This document shows, piece by piece, positions 1-9,040 of a stretch of 64,000 bases of DNA. The notes beneath the pieces were generated by a model. That model ran no database searches. It was not told the DNA's origin and was given only the letters and a program-made list of their open reading frames with translations. This DNA is from Gammaproteobacteria bacterium UBA7310 (GTDB lineage Bacteria; Pseudomonadota; Gammaproteobacteria; Pseudomonadales; Ketobacteraceae). The translations under genes and the position numbers were made by a program. How positions within the stretch are numbered: the stretch's first letter is position 1; every line of letters begins with the position of its first letter. Where the stretch lies: positions 1 to 64,000 of the forward strand of contig DKQK01000009.1 of assembly GCA_002471665.1 (NCBI GenBank), written 5' to 3'.

Positions 1-1302
1 GGCGCAGTGCTGGCGCGGGCTCCCGGTTATTCCTGGCTGGGGGCGTTGGGGGTGGCGGCGGTTATTTTCGTGTACGCATTGGGCCAGGCTGCATACGTCG
101 AGTTACTGCAACATTTAGCGATCTTTGGCATGTTACCGGCGATGGCGCTGTTTCTGTTTGGCTGGCGTGTGGTACTGGCAATCTGGGCACCGCTGGCGTT
201 TACATTGTTCAGTGTTCCGGTGGGTGAAGAGCTGATCCCGGCGTTTCAGGATGTCACCGCTGATATGGCGGTGATGATGCTGAAAATGATAGGCATACCG
301 GTCTACCGGGACGGGCTCTACATCTCTGTCTCCAACGGGAATTTTGTGGTGGCGGAAGCCTGCTCGGGGGTGCGTTTTTTCATTGCCTCGGTGGTGATCG
401 GGTGCGCTTATGCATACCTGAACTTTATTGCCTGGTGGCGGGCATTGGCCTTTGTCGTGTTTTCTGTGGTGCTGCCCGTGGTTGCCAACGGCATACGGGC
501 ATTCGGCATTATCTATATTGGTCATGCCACTGAGATGGAGCATGCTGCCGGGGCCGATCATCTGATCTATGGCTGGTTCTTCTTTGCTGTGGTGATTGTG
601 TTCCTTATTCTGATAGGCCACTGGTTTTCCGATGGCCATCGGCAGTGGCAGAACCAGGTCACCCACGTGGATGCTGGCTGGAACCAGCGCAATACGCGGT
701 TACTGGTTGCCGCCGCATTGTTGCCGTTGCTGCTGGCAGTGGGAATCAAAGCGCTGGTGAATCAGCAACAAAGCCTTGATTTTAATATTGAAAAGGGTGG
801 GCTTGAAGGGCTGCCCGCAGAGCAGGCGAATCAACTGGATTGGACACCACGGTTCGCAGACGCGGATATCTACCGGGTGGGGAGCGATCCGGTTTATGGT
901 GTGTCTTTCTATCAGGCGATATACTTCAACAGTGAGCCGGGGCGTGAGATGCTGAAATGGTCCCAGCGCACCTTTGATATCGAAGCCTGGAGCCTGAAAG
1001 GGCAATATACCCAAGACGTGCCGCAACTGGGTACGGTGATGGTGAGTCATGTGACCTCCCTGTCCGGCCGCCAACGCCTGTTGGCCCATTGGTTTGTGGT
1101 ACCGGGCTTGATCAGCAGCAGCACCGCTATGGTGAAACTCCAGCAGGCCATTAACACCTTGTTCCTGCGCCCGTCCGGTGGCGCCCTGGTTGCGGTGAGT
1201 CTGGAGTTTGACGGGCCACTTGAGCAGGCCAGGGATCGCTTGGCGCAGGTGTTGTTGGAACACGCGGTGGACATGAGCCAACCGGTCATTAAACGAAAGT
1301 GA
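1..1302 (+). CDS. xrtA: Exosortase A with C-terminal EpsI domain (5' end cut by window)
   Basis: Integral-membrane transpeptidase-like sorting enzyme that recognises PEP-CTERM tails and is coupled to exopolysaccharide production. The frame is open to base 1, so the N-terminus lies outside the window. Visible are many hydrophobic helices and the exosortase core EACSGVRF, with the catalytic Cys codon at 361-363. The Arg of NGIRAF is at 496-498, and the His of IYIGH is at 523-525. From about base 690 a last membrane helix is followed by a soluble domain of about 180 residues like the EpsI family, which XrtA proteins often carry as a fusion. Next comes an XrtA-type deacetylase, and the whole neighbourhood is an XrtA polysaccharide locus. 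Identity is firm; only the true start is unknown. Confidence 0.95.
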   Translation, partial: GAVLARAPGYSWLGALGVAAVIFVYALGQAAYVELLQHLAIFGMLPAMALFLFGWRVVLAIWAPLAFTLFSVPVGEELIPAFQDVTADMAVMMLKMIGIPVYRDGLYISVSNGNFVVAEACSGVRFFIASVVIGCAYAYLNFIAWWRALAFVVFSVVLPVVANGIRAFGIIYIGHATEMEHAAGADHLIYGWFFFAVVIVFLILIGHWFSDGHRQWQNQVTHVDAGWNQRNTRLLVAAALLPLLLAVGIKALVNQQQSLDFNIEKGGLEGLPAEQANQLDWTPRFADADIYRVGSDPVYGVSFYQAIYFNSEPGREMLKWSQRTFDIEAWSLKGQYTQDVPQLGTVMVSHVTSLSGRQRLLAHWFVVPGLISSSTAMVKLQQAINTLFLRPSGGALVAVSLEFDGPLEQARDRLAQVLLEHAVDMSQPVIKRK

Positions 1303-1335
1303 ATACCTGGGATTAATACAGAGAGACAGTTGCCA

Positions 1336-2160
1336 ATGAAGCATGCAATGACCATCGACGTGGAAGATTATTTTCAGGTCTCCGCATTTGAGAATCTGGT
1401 TCGCCCGGAGCAATGGGAGAGTATGGCCCCCAGGGTGGAAGCCAACACGGACCGCCTGCTGCAGCTGTTTGACGATTACGATACCAAGGCCACGTTTTTC
1501 ACCCTGGGTTGGGTTGCGCAGCGCTTTCCCCAGTTAATTACGCGAATCGTTGAGCAGGGCCATGAACTGGCCAGCCATGGCATCATGCACCAGCGCGCCA
1601 GCAACCAGAACCGCGCGCAGTTCCAGGCCGATGTGGGCGGCGCCAAGCGTCTGTTGGAAGATTTGTCGGGTAAGCCGGTATTGGGCTATCGCGCCCCAAG
1701 CTTTTCCTTCACCAAGGAGAATCTGTGGGTTTACGATATTCTGGCAGAAGAGGGTTATGTTTACAGTTCCAGTGTGTACCCGGTGGTGCACGATCATTAC
1801 GGGATACCGGACGCTCCCCGTTTCCGCTACCAAACTCCCGCTGGAGTGGATGAGATTCCCCTGAGCACGTTACCGCTCATGGGAAAAAACGTGCCCATAT
1901 CCGGTGGTGGTTACTTTCGCTTGTATCCCTATATGTTTACCCGCTGGGCGGTAAACCGTTTTATGCGCCGGGAAGAGCAACCCTATATCTTCTATTTGCA
2001 CCCTTGGGAGGTGGATCCGGATCAACCCCGCATGGAAGGGGCCTCTGCCAAGAGCCGGTTTCGACATTATCTCAACCTGGACAAAGTGGAGCACCGCCTG
2101 GGCCGCTTGCTGACGGATTTCGAATGGGGTTCGCTGGCGCGGTTGTATCAATATCAATAG
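1336..2160 (+). CDS. XrtA-associated polysaccharide deacetylase (NodB fold)
   Basis: Predicted carbohydrate esterase family 4 enzyme removing N-acetyl groups from the exopolysaccharide. The N-terminus TIDVEDYFQV is the signature of the PEP-CTERM-locus deacetylase subfamily. The metal-site His pair is in ELASHGIMH, and GYRAPSFS is the third NodB motif. About 274 residues, usual for the family, with the C-terminal DUF3473-like part ending YLHPWEVDPDQPR. A TTG six bases upstream is possible, but the ATG at 1336 has a purine-rich GAGAGACAG stretch at a suitable distance. It follows xrtA by 33 bases and is probably cotranscribed. No signal peptide is visible, so it may act in the cytoplasm or at the membrane face. 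Confidence 0.93.
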   Translation: MKHAMTIDVEDYFQVSAFENLVRPEQWESMAPRVEANTDRLLQLFDDYDTKATFFTLGWVAQRFPQLITRIVEQGHELASHGIMHQRASNQNRAQFQADVGGAKRLLEDLSGKPVLGYRAPSFSFTKENLWVYDILAEEGYVYSSSVYPVVHDHYGIPDAPRFRYQTPAGVDEIPLSTLPLMGKNVPISGGGYFRLYPYMFTRWAVNRFMRREEQPYIFYLHPWEVDPDQPRMEGASAKSRFRHYLNLDKVEHRLGRLLTDFEWGSLARLYQYQ

Positions 2161-2164
2161 GCGC

Positions 2165-2752
2165 TCAAGCAGTGTTGCGCTTTTTGATGACGCGCGCCGG
2201 ATTGCCGGCAACAATGGAGTAATCCTCCACCTCCTGGGTTACCACTGAGCCCGCGGCAATGATGCATTTCTTGCCCACATTGGCCATCACCAGGGCACCG
2301 TTGCCGATCCAGGTGTCCTCGCCGATGGTCACTCTCTCAAATTCGCCGCCCTGCTCTCTTATGGGCGTGTCCAGGTCGTCGAAGTTGTGCTGCTTCTTGC
2401 CGCTGATAATGTGTACGCCGCTGCCGAACAGACAGTTCGCGCCGATAACGGAGCGTCCGATATTACACTGCGGGCCGATGTAAACCCCGTCGTGGATTTC
2501 GGTATCCTGATGGGACATCAGCACACCGAATGAGATGACCGTGTTGGTGCTGCAGTGGCTCAGGATAAAGCGCAAGGTGCATTTGCGAATGTAGTTGCCG
2601 GTTTGCCCCGGAAACAGGCTGAGGAATTGTGTGTAGGCGGGGATCAGGGGATCTTTGCCAAATATCAGCGCCAGCAGGTGGTAGGACAGATACAGCGGGC
2701 TTACCAGAATCATGACCAAAGCGGTAAAAAGTGACTTTATCAGATTTTTCAT
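2165..2752 (-). CDS. Left-handed beta-helix (hexapeptide) acyltransferase
   Basis: Putative O-acetyltransferase of the LbetaH superfamily (WbbJ/LacA-like) that would place acetyl groups on the exopolysaccharide or a precursor. The first 30 residues form one hydrophobic segment, so the protein is probably membrane-attached. The rest shows imperfect hexapeptide repeats (for example IHDGVYIGPQCNIG, VTIGEDTWIGNGALVM) and ends with the typical VAGNPARVIKKR. 195 residues fits the family. It lies 13 bases after the glycosyltransferase gene on the same strand, and the two form a short operon opposite to its surroundings. Acceptor and acyl group cannot be read from the sequence. Confidence 0.88.
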   Translation of the reverse strand: MKNLIKSLFTALVMILVSPLYLSYHLLALIFGKDPLIPAYTQFLSLFPGQTGNYIRKCTLRFILSHCSTNTVISFGVLMSHQDTEIHDGVYIGPQCNIGRSVIGANCLFGSGVHIISGKKQHNFDDLDTPIREQGGEFERVTIGEDTWIGNGALVMANVGKKCIIAAGSVVTQEVEDYSIVAGNPARVIKKRNTA

Positions 2753-2765
2753 GGTGTGCGGTTTC

Positions 2766-3980
2766 TCAGGTGGCGGAACGTTGCTGCAATAACGGCTCCA
2801 GGCTGGCCAGTTGGCTGTCCCAGGAGAAGTGATCGTGAATCAGTTGCATGGCATTGTGGCCTATGCGCCGGCCCTGCTCGGGGTTGTCCACCAACCACTC
2901 GATGTGACGGATAAAATCAGTCATGGTCTCGGCCACCAGAACGTCATGGTCCGGAGTACAGTCGATGCCTTCACAACCCATGGGGGTGGTGATCGTTGGC
3001 AGTGCGCAGGCGAAGGCCTGCAGCACTTTGTTTTGTACTCCCCGGGCGAGGCGGAAGGGTGCAATGAAAATATGGGCGCGATCATAGTAGTCGCGAATAT
3101 CCTCCACGAAACCGGTAATTTCAACCCCGGGGTATTTCGCCAGTGCTTTTACCCTGGCGGAAGGATTCATGCCCGCGATATAGAATAGCGCGCTTGGGTA
3201 TTTGGCTTTTATCCGGCTCCAGGCTTCTTCTACAAACCAGGCCACGGCATCCTCATTGGGCAGATAATCCATGACCCCGGTGAACAGCATGACCGGGCCC
3301 GGTTGCGGTTTGGGGGTGGTTGCCGGTTGAAATGCGTTGGTATCCAGTCCGTTAGCAATCACCTGCAAGCGGCCGAGATCCGGATTATGCTGCAGGAACA
3401 GGTCGATTTCCGCCTGGGAGATAAACAGGCAGGTATCAAACCGTTGGTGAATGCGCTTTTCCAGTTGCGCGATCAGCCGTGCTTCCCGCCGATAAAGCAG
3501 GCTCAGGGGAAACCCCTTCAGCGCCTGGTACTGACGCCATTTATCCGAGTCCAGATCCATAAAGTCCGTCACCAGAACCGGGCGATTAGCGGAACTGAAG
3601 TCGATGGCCTTTGATCGCAATACGTACACGGCCATGCTCGAACTGGTGCAGACCACGGCATCCACGTTGCAGTCACCCAGCAGCCGGTCAAACTGCGCCT
3701 GTAAGGATTTGCTGTAAAAATGGTTTACGCTCAGCGCGTTTCCGCTTAACAAGGCTTTCACGAGCGCCAGGCGCCCGGGGGCCGGAGCATGGAGGATCTG
3801 CCGGCAATGCCGTTCCTGTAACGTCTGCAGATGGTTCAGATCACCGGCATCACTGACCGGGGCCATCACGGTAATGTCATGACCTTTCCGATGCAGATAT
3901 TCAATCTGGTGGAAGGTGCGGATACGCTCGCCTTTGTTGGGGGGAAAGGGTGTGCGGTGGCACAGGTATACTATCTTCAT
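2766..3980 (-). CDS. GT4 glycosyltransferase, PEP-CTERM/XrtA-associated (TIGR03087-like)
   Basis: Cytoplasmic GT-B fold glycosyltransferase that adds one sugar during repeat-unit assembly. The start IVYLCHRTPFPPNKGERIRT is characteristic of the XrtA-system sugar transferase family. A GT4 donor domain follows, with FTGVMDYLPNEDAV near residue 230 and the nucleotide-sugar region IFIAPFRLARGVQNKVLQA. 404 residues is the usual length. It is transcribed away from the YetA-like lyase gene and leads the two-gene operon with the hexapeptide acyltransferase. The sugar and linkage are unknown. Confidence 0.92.
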   Translation of the reverse strand: MKIVYLCHRTPFPPNKGERIRTFHQIEYLHRKGHDITVMAPVSDAGDLNHLQTLQERHCRQILHAPAPGRLALVKALLSGNALSVNHFYSKSLQAQFDRLLGDCNVDAVVCTSSSMAVYVLRSKAIDFSSANRPVLVTDFMDLDSDKWRQYQALKGFPLSLLYRREARLIAQLEKRIHQRFDTCLFISQAEIDLFLQHNPDLGRLQVIANGLDTNAFQPATTPKPQPGPVMLFTGVMDYLPNEDAVAWFVEEAWSRIKAKYPSALFYIAGMNPSARVKALAKYPGVEITGFVEDIRDYYDRAHIFIAPFRLARGVQNKVLQAFACALPTITTPMGCEGIDCTPDHDVLVAETMTDFIRHIEWLVDNPEQGRRIGHNAMQLIHDHFSWDSQLASLEPLLQQRSAT

Positions 3981-4167
3981 GGCGGCCGACTGGAATGGTG
4001 GATGGGTGGTTATATTGCCAACATAATCAATACATTAAAAGTCCGCATAATATGTCAATATTGCCACAAAAACGGGGCTTGGAATCGGTATACTGGGTGG
4101 CCAGGTGCCATAATAGAGTAAGTATCCTGTTGTACCTGTTGGTTGACCGTTTTGTTTTGCCCTCAAC

Positions 4168-4232
4168 GGTTTGATGCATTGGTTTGATACTTGGGTTTGA
4201 TACTTGGGTTTGATACGTAGGTTTGATGCATT
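4168..4232. repeat. Five tandem 13-bp direct repeats upstream of the lyase gene
   Basis: Five head-to-tail 13-mers at 4168, 4181, 4194, 4207 and 4220. Copies 2 and 3 are GGTTTGATACTTG, copies 1 and 5 are GGTTTGATGCATT, and copy 4 is GGTTTGATACGTA. All share GGTTTGAT. The array ends 41 bases before the start of the YetA-like gene. The spacing is not a multiple of three and no supported gene covers it, so a regulatory or slippage-derived non-coding array is more likely than coding. Copy number may vary between strains. Confidence 0.9.
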
Positions 4233-4273
4233 GATTTGTGGGCGCTTATCCTCCGGGGAAAGTGACAATCATT

Positions 4274-6871
4274 ATGAAGCTCGTAGACATAACGTTTTTC
4301 GAGACCGAGGGTCTGGACAGAATTCGAGAGCCCATCGCATTCGGCGTGCCTGTGGCGCAGGGGCTGTTGTCGAATCCCGATGGCCTGACATTGAGCGCCG
4401 GGGAGCAAACCCTGCCGCTGGATGTTCGCGCGATTCAGCATTGGCCCGATGGCAGTGTGCGCTGGTGTTTGCTGGATACGCAGGTGGATGTGAAAGCCGG
4501 GCAGCCCACGGTGTGCACCCTGGCCACCGGCGACCGGCCTGCGCCGGCAGCGGCGGTGAGTGTAGTGGATGCCCGGGCCGGCTCCGTCTTCGAAGTAAAC
4601 ACCGGGGTGGCCGGATTCAAGGTGAAAACGGATGACCTGTCGTGTGTTGCCGGAGGTGGCAGCACCGGGTTGCAGGATGTCCTCCTGGAGACCCCGGCGG
4701 GCCGGCATCTGAGCCCTACCATCGAAACCAGCCAATGGTCGCGGCATCAGGGGGCAGCCCGAGCAACGCTGTCACAGCAGGGAAGTTATTGCGACGAGGG
4801 CGGTGAGGCGCTGTGCCGGTTTGTTTCTGAGTTGACCTTTCATGCCGGTTCTGCCCGGGTTTCCTGGCAATTTACCCTGCACAACCCCAGAGCGGCCGAG
4901 CACCCCGGTGGCTTATGGGATCTGGGCGATCCGCAATCACTGTTGTTCAAAGGCCTGCAGGCCACGGTTCGGTTACCGGAAGCGTCGCGGGTGCAGCTGC
5001 AGGTGGAGCCCGAGGGCCACTGGCTGCCGGTATCGCAACTGCTGAATGTGTTCCAGGCTTCCAGTGGTGGTGAGCATTGGGACAGTCGCAATCACGTTGA
5101 CCGTACCGGAAAAGTCAATCTGCCGTTCAAAGGCTACCGCCTGCAGGTGGATAATACCGAGCAAAGCGGTTCTCGGGCGGCGCCGGTGTTGGTCGCTGAC
5201 AGCGGTGTCGCGCTCTGTATTGATCGCTTTTGGCAAAACTTTCCCAAGGCACTGAGTTTTCAAGCCGGTGCTGTGGGTTTGCACCTGTTTCCCGCAGCCT
5301 GTGCCATGGAACATGAGCTGCAGCCCGGTGAACAGAAGACCCATCGGCTGGAGTTGGATTTTGCTGCGACGATGGATTCCGCACCGGCATTGCGTTCAGG
5401 CCTGGTGGCGCACCTGGCGCCGGAATACGTAGCGGCGAGCGGCTGTTTAGCGCATTTTTCCTGTCGGCCGGAGCCGCTGGATCAGCTGATCGCCATGGGC
5501 CTTGACCCTAAACAGGGCTTTCTCGCCAAACGGGAAATCGTGGATGAGTATGGATGGCGTAATTTCGGTGATATTTTTGCTGACCATGAGAGCCTCTACC
5601 TGGCGCAAGGAAACCTGTTCGTTTCCCACTATAATAACCAGTACGATCCGCTGTATGGCTTTCTGCGGCAGTTTTTGTTGACGGGGGATGCCCGCTGGAA
5701 GCGCATGGCCGATGAACTGGCCTGGCACATCACCGACATCGATATCTACAATACAGTACAGGACCGGGCCGAATACAACGGGGGTTTGTTCTGGCACACC
5801 GATCATTACGTGGATGCTTACACCTCCAGTCACCGCACCTATTCGCGCCATCAGAAACCCAATGGCCGGGATGTCACCCAGGGCGGAGGGCCCGGGGCGG
5901 AACATTGTTACACCCATGGTCTTATGCTGCACTATTGCCTGACCGGCTCAACGCGGTCCCGTGAAGCGGTTCTGCAACTGACCCAGTGGATAACGGATTT
6001 TTACGAGGGCACCGGCACCGTAGTTGAAGTCATGCTGGATGCCCGGAACCGGGTGCTGCCAAAACTCAAGGCGCGCGGCGTTGATGGCAGAATCCTGAGC
6101 CATCGTTACCCTTTTAATCGCGGTGTGGGAAATTTTATTAATGGCTTGCTGGACAGTTTCGCTCTCACCGGAGAAAAGTGGTTTGTGCAAAAAGCCGAGC
6201 AGGTGATCGGTAAAACATTCAGCCCGCAGGATAACTTGTCTGATCGCAAGCTGGAGGAGGTGGAAGTCGCCTGGTTTTATACTATTTTTTTACAGGCGGT
6301 TGCGCGTTATCTGGAAACGAAAAAGCAGTTGGGGGAAGAAAACACCGCGCAATATGCTTTTTCCCGGCAGGCTTTTATGAAGTATGCCACCTGGATTGCA
6401 CAGCATGATCAACCTTATCTGAGTGAGCCGGATATCCTGGAATTTCCCAATGATACCTGGGCGGCACAGGATTTACGCAAGGCCTGGATACTGTATTACG
6501 CAACCATGTACGCCGCCACCGAAGCCGAGCAGAAGACGCTGCGGGATCGGGCTGACTTCTTTTACCACTATGTGGAGCAGACGCTGTCGAACAGCGAAAC
6601 CCGGCACTTTTCCAGAATATTGGCCATCCTGATGCAGAATCATGGTGTGCATGGCTTTTTTAGCGCTGCGGAGAAGCCAGTGCCGGGGGCGGATCAGGCT
6701 GAGGATCGCGTGTTTCCCAGCCCCTATAAAAATACCTTGCAGTGGGCCCTGCTGCCTGTCCGCGACCTGCTGTCAGCCCTGTGGCGCTTTTCATTACGAA
6801 AAGAGCTGCACTGGCTCAGTCATCGTAGCGGTATGTTTGCCCGCTGGTACAACCGGTTGTATGGACGTTGA
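4274..6871 (+). CDS. Large YetA/PcRGLX-like protein (RIFT-barrel; putative polysaccharide lyase)
   Basis: 865-residue protein whose first 100 residues (PIAFGVPVAQG, WPDGSVRWCLLDTQ) match the N-terminal RIFT-barrel region of the exo-rhamnogalacturonan lyase/YetA superfamily. A mixed beta and helical catalytic region follows, rich in Trp, Tyr and His (NYQYD-like YNNQYDPLYGFLR, HCYTHGLMLHYCLTG). I see no signal peptide, so it may be cytoplasmic or leave by another route. The ATG at 4274 is preferred over the in-frame start at 4238 because GGGGAAAG lies upstream and homology begins there. In an XrtA locus such an enzyme could trim or recycle the polymer. Lyase activity is inferred from the fold; a hydrolase or non-catalytic role is possible. 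Confidence 0.75.
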   Translation: MKLVDITFFETEGLDRIREPIAFGVPVAQGLLSNPDGLTLSAGEQTLPLDVRAIQHWPDGSVRWCLLDTQVDVKAGQPTVCTLATGDRPAPAAAVSVVDARAGSVFEVNTGVAGFKVKTDDLSCVAGGGSTGLQDVLLETPAGRHLSPTIETSQWSRHQGAARATLSQQGSYCDEGGEALCRFVSELTFHAGSARVSWQFTLHNPRAAEHPGGLWDLGDPQSLLFKGLQATVRLPEASRVQLQVEPEGHWLPVSQLLNVFQASSGGEHWDSRNHVDRTGKVNLPFKGYRLQVDNTEQSGSRAAPVLVADSGVALCIDRFWQNFPKALSFQAGAVGLHLFPAACAMEHELQPGEQKTHRLELDFAATMDSAPALRSGLVAHLAPEYVAASGCLAHFSCRPEPLDQLIAMGLDPKQGFLAKREIVDEYGWRNFGDIFADHESLYLAQGNLFVSHYNNQYDPLYGFLRQFLLTGDARWKRMADELAWHITDIDIYNTVQDRAEYNGGLFWHTDHYVDAYTSSHRTYSRHQKPNGRDVTQGGGPGAEHCYTHGLMLHYCLTGSTRSREAVLQLTQWITDFYEGTGTVVEVMLDARNRVLPKLKARGVDGRILSHRYPFNRGVGNFINGLLDSFALTGEKWFVQKAEQVIGKTFSPQDNLSDRKLEEVEVAWFYTIFLQAVARYLETKKQLGEENTAQYAFSRQAFMKYATWIAQHDQPYLSEPDILEFPNDTWAAQDLRKAWILYYATMYAATEAEQKTLRDRADFFYHYVEQTLSNSETRHFSRILAILMQNHGVHGFFSAAEKPVPGADQAEDRVFPSPYKNTLQWALLPVRDLLSALWRFSLRKELHWLSHRSGMFARWYNRLYGR

Positions 6872-6920
6872 GTAATTGTTGGCTGGCCCTATGGCCGCAT
6901 ATAAAGAAGCGAGTTTGTGA

Positions 6921-8042
6921 ATGAGCGATACGGTTAAAGTACTCCAGTTTATCTGTCCCACGGGGTTCTACGGTGCAGAGCGCTGGATACTGACCTTGGC
7001 CAAGAACCTGGACCGGCAACAGGTACAGTGTGATCTGGCAGTGACGGTGGAGCCGGATTTGCCCGAGCTTGAAGTGGAGAAACAATATAAACTGCTGGCC
7101 GGTGCAACCCATAAGCTGGCCATGTCCGGTCGCTTTGATCTGAGCGTTATACGCAAATTGTGCCAGCTGATTCGCCGTGAGGGCTACCAGATAATTCATA
7201 CTCATGGCTACAAGTCAGATATCCTCGGGCTGATCGCGGCACGCCTAACCGGCATTACGGCCCTGTCTACACCGCATGGTTTTGAAAACGCCGATGACTG
7301 GAAACTGAAGGCCTATATTGGTGTAGGTAATCGGTTTTTGCGATGGTTTGATGGCGTTGCCCCACTGTCGGAGCAGCTCTGCAAAGACATGGATACCATC
7401 GGTGTCAGGCGCAGCAAGGTGCACTATATTCAGAACGGTGTTGATCTCGATGAAGTGGAGCGCTGCCGTGTTGATCCGGCAACGCTGCCCAAAAGCCGTA
7501 AGCGTATCGGGTTTATCGGCCAGATGATCAGTCGTAAAAACATTTTTGAGTTGCTGGATATCTTTGAGGATATTGCGTCGCGCCACGATGACGTGGAACT
7601 TAAGCTATTGGGGGACGGTGATCAGCGGGTGGAACTGGAACAATACGCCGCCACCCTCACGGCCAGGGAACGTATAGAATTTCTGGGATTCAGGGATGAT
7701 CGTTTGGACTGGCTCAAGAGCTTTGACCTGTTTGTGATGACATCAACCCTGGAGGGAATACCCAGATGCCTGATGGAAACCATGGCCATGGGGGTACCGG
7801 TTACCGCCTATAATATTGCAGGAATAGACCAACTGCTGACGCACAACGAAACCGGCTTGCTGGCGGAGCTGGGTGATAAGCAGAGTCTGACCCGGCATTG
7901 GGAGGCAGTACTGTACGATGAGAAGCGGGCGCGGGAGCTTGCCGATAACGCGCGGCAATACGTGATGGATCATTTTTCCGGTCACAGGATGGCGCAGGAG
8001 TACGATGCGCTGTTCAAAAAACTGCTGGCGAAAACCGGATGA
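6921..8042 (+). CDS. GT4 family glycosyltransferase
   Basis: GT-B glycosyltransferase. The acceptor domain starts KVLQFICPTGFYGAERWILTL, and the donor domain has IGFIGQMISRKN near residue 195 and MTSTLEGIPRCLMETMAMG near residue 275, the usual E-x7-E region of GT4. 373 residues, complete. It begins 49 bases after the lyase gene, and its stop overlaps the start of the following deacetylase (ATGA). This starts a tightly coupled set of three genes with the deacetylase and FemAB-like protein. Substrate unknown. Confidence 0.92.
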   Translation: MSDTVKVLQFICPTGFYGAERWILTLAKNLDRQQVQCDLAVTVEPDLPELEVEKQYKLLAGATHKLAMSGRFDLSVIRKLCQLIRREGYQIIHTHGYKSDILGLIAARLTGITALSTPHGFENADDWKLKAYIGVGNRFLRWFDGVAPLSEQLCKDMDTIGVRRSKVHYIQNGVDLDEVERCRVDPATLPKSRKRIGFIGQMISRKNIFELLDIFEDIASRHDDVELKLLGDGDQRVELEQYAATLTARERIEFLGFRDDRLDWLKSFDLFVMTSTLEGIPRCLMETMAMGVPVTAYNIAGIDQLLTHNETGLLAELGDKQSLTRHWEAVLYDEKRARELADNARQYVMDHFSGHRMAQEYDALFKKLLAKTG

Positions 8043-9040
8043 TGAAAGCAAAGGAGCGCAAAGCAGATAAGCTACTGTTTGTCCTTTCAGTGGATACCGA
8101 AGAGGAATTTGACTGGGAGGGTGGTTTCCCTCAGGAAAATTGCAGCGTCGACAACATTCGCTATCTGCCTGAGTTTCATCAGTTCTGTGAATCCCTCAAC
8201 ATCCGGCCCACCTACATGGTGGATTACCCCGTGGCTTCTACCGCTGAATCGGCTGCCATTATCAAAGATATTCTGGCACGGGGAAACGCGGAAGTAGGCG
8301 CCCATTTGCACCCGTGGTGTACGCCGCCCATTGAGGGCCCGAACACAGAGCGGGAATCGCATGTCATCAATTTACCGGCCAAGCTGATCAGACGAAAACT
8401 TGAAGTCTTGCTGGCAGCCATTGAGGACAACATTGGTGTCAGGCCTACCGTGTTCCGCACGGGGCGTTGGGGTATTGATGGCAAAGTTCTGCAGATTTTG
8501 ATCGACTACGGCTTCAAGGTGGATTCCAGCGTCTACCCTTATTACTCGAACCAGTATTTCTCCTGCCGTGATGCCTGTGATCAACCCTATTGGCCGAATC
8601 TGGCAAAGCCAAACTATCCCGGTACCCAGCGTAAAATTTTTGAACTGCCCATCACATCCGGCTTTAACCGCCCAGACTTTCCTTTTTGGGAGAAGGTGCA
8701 CGCCAGGATATCATCGCCCGGCCTGCAGACGGTGCGATTGGTTGGCCTTGCCTGGCATACGCAGATGCTGAGAAAATTGTTCCTCAGTCCGGAGTTGACC
8801 ACGGCGGGGGATATGATTGCCCTGGTGAAGGCGGCCATAGCATCCGGCAGTCCGGTGATTCACATGTTTCTGCACAGCTCAACACTGCTGGAGAAACCCG
8901 GCGAGTACAACCAGAACAATATTCGGCGCCGCGAGTTATACGCCAGTGTGCGCTCTGTGATCGAGTATCTGAGTACAACGGGCAGTGTTGAATTTTGTAC
9001 ATTGACTGAAGCAGCAGCACGAATGGAGAGCAAAAGTTGA
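8039..9040 (+). CDS. Polysaccharide deacetylase family protein
   Basis: NodB-fold carbohydrate esterase of about 333 residues. SVDTEEEFDWEGG holds the catalytic and metal Asp, VGAHLHPW holds the metal His pair, and FRTGRWGID and VDSSVYPY correspond to later motifs. It belongs to a different subgroup from the deacetylase at 1336, because the DxEEEFDW motif replaces DVEDYF and the usual HxxxH is HLHPW. It overlaps the preceding GT4 by four bases and the following FemAB gene by four bases, so the three are translationally coupled. It probably acts on an acetylated amino sugar of the same polymer; this is inference. Confidence 0.9.
   Translation: MMKAKERKADKLLFVLSVDTEEEFDWEGGFPQENCSVDNIRYLPEFHQFCESLNIRPTYMVDYPVASTAESAAIIKDILARGNAEVGAHLHPWCTPPIEGPNTERESHVINLPAKLIRRKLEVLLAAIEDNIGVRPTVFRTGRWGIDGKVLQILIDYGFKVDSSVYPYYSNQYFSCRDACDQPYWPNLAKPNYPGTQRKIFELPITSGFNRPDFPFWEKVHARISSPGLQTVRLVGLAWHTQMLRKLFLSPELTTAGDMIALVKAAIASGSPVIHMFLHSSTLLEKPGEYNQNNIRRRELYASVRSVIEYLSTTGSVEFCTLTEAAARMESKS

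Noticed and set aside
4168..4232. CRISPR array
   Set aside because: 13-bp units are contiguous with no spacers and no cas genes are near.
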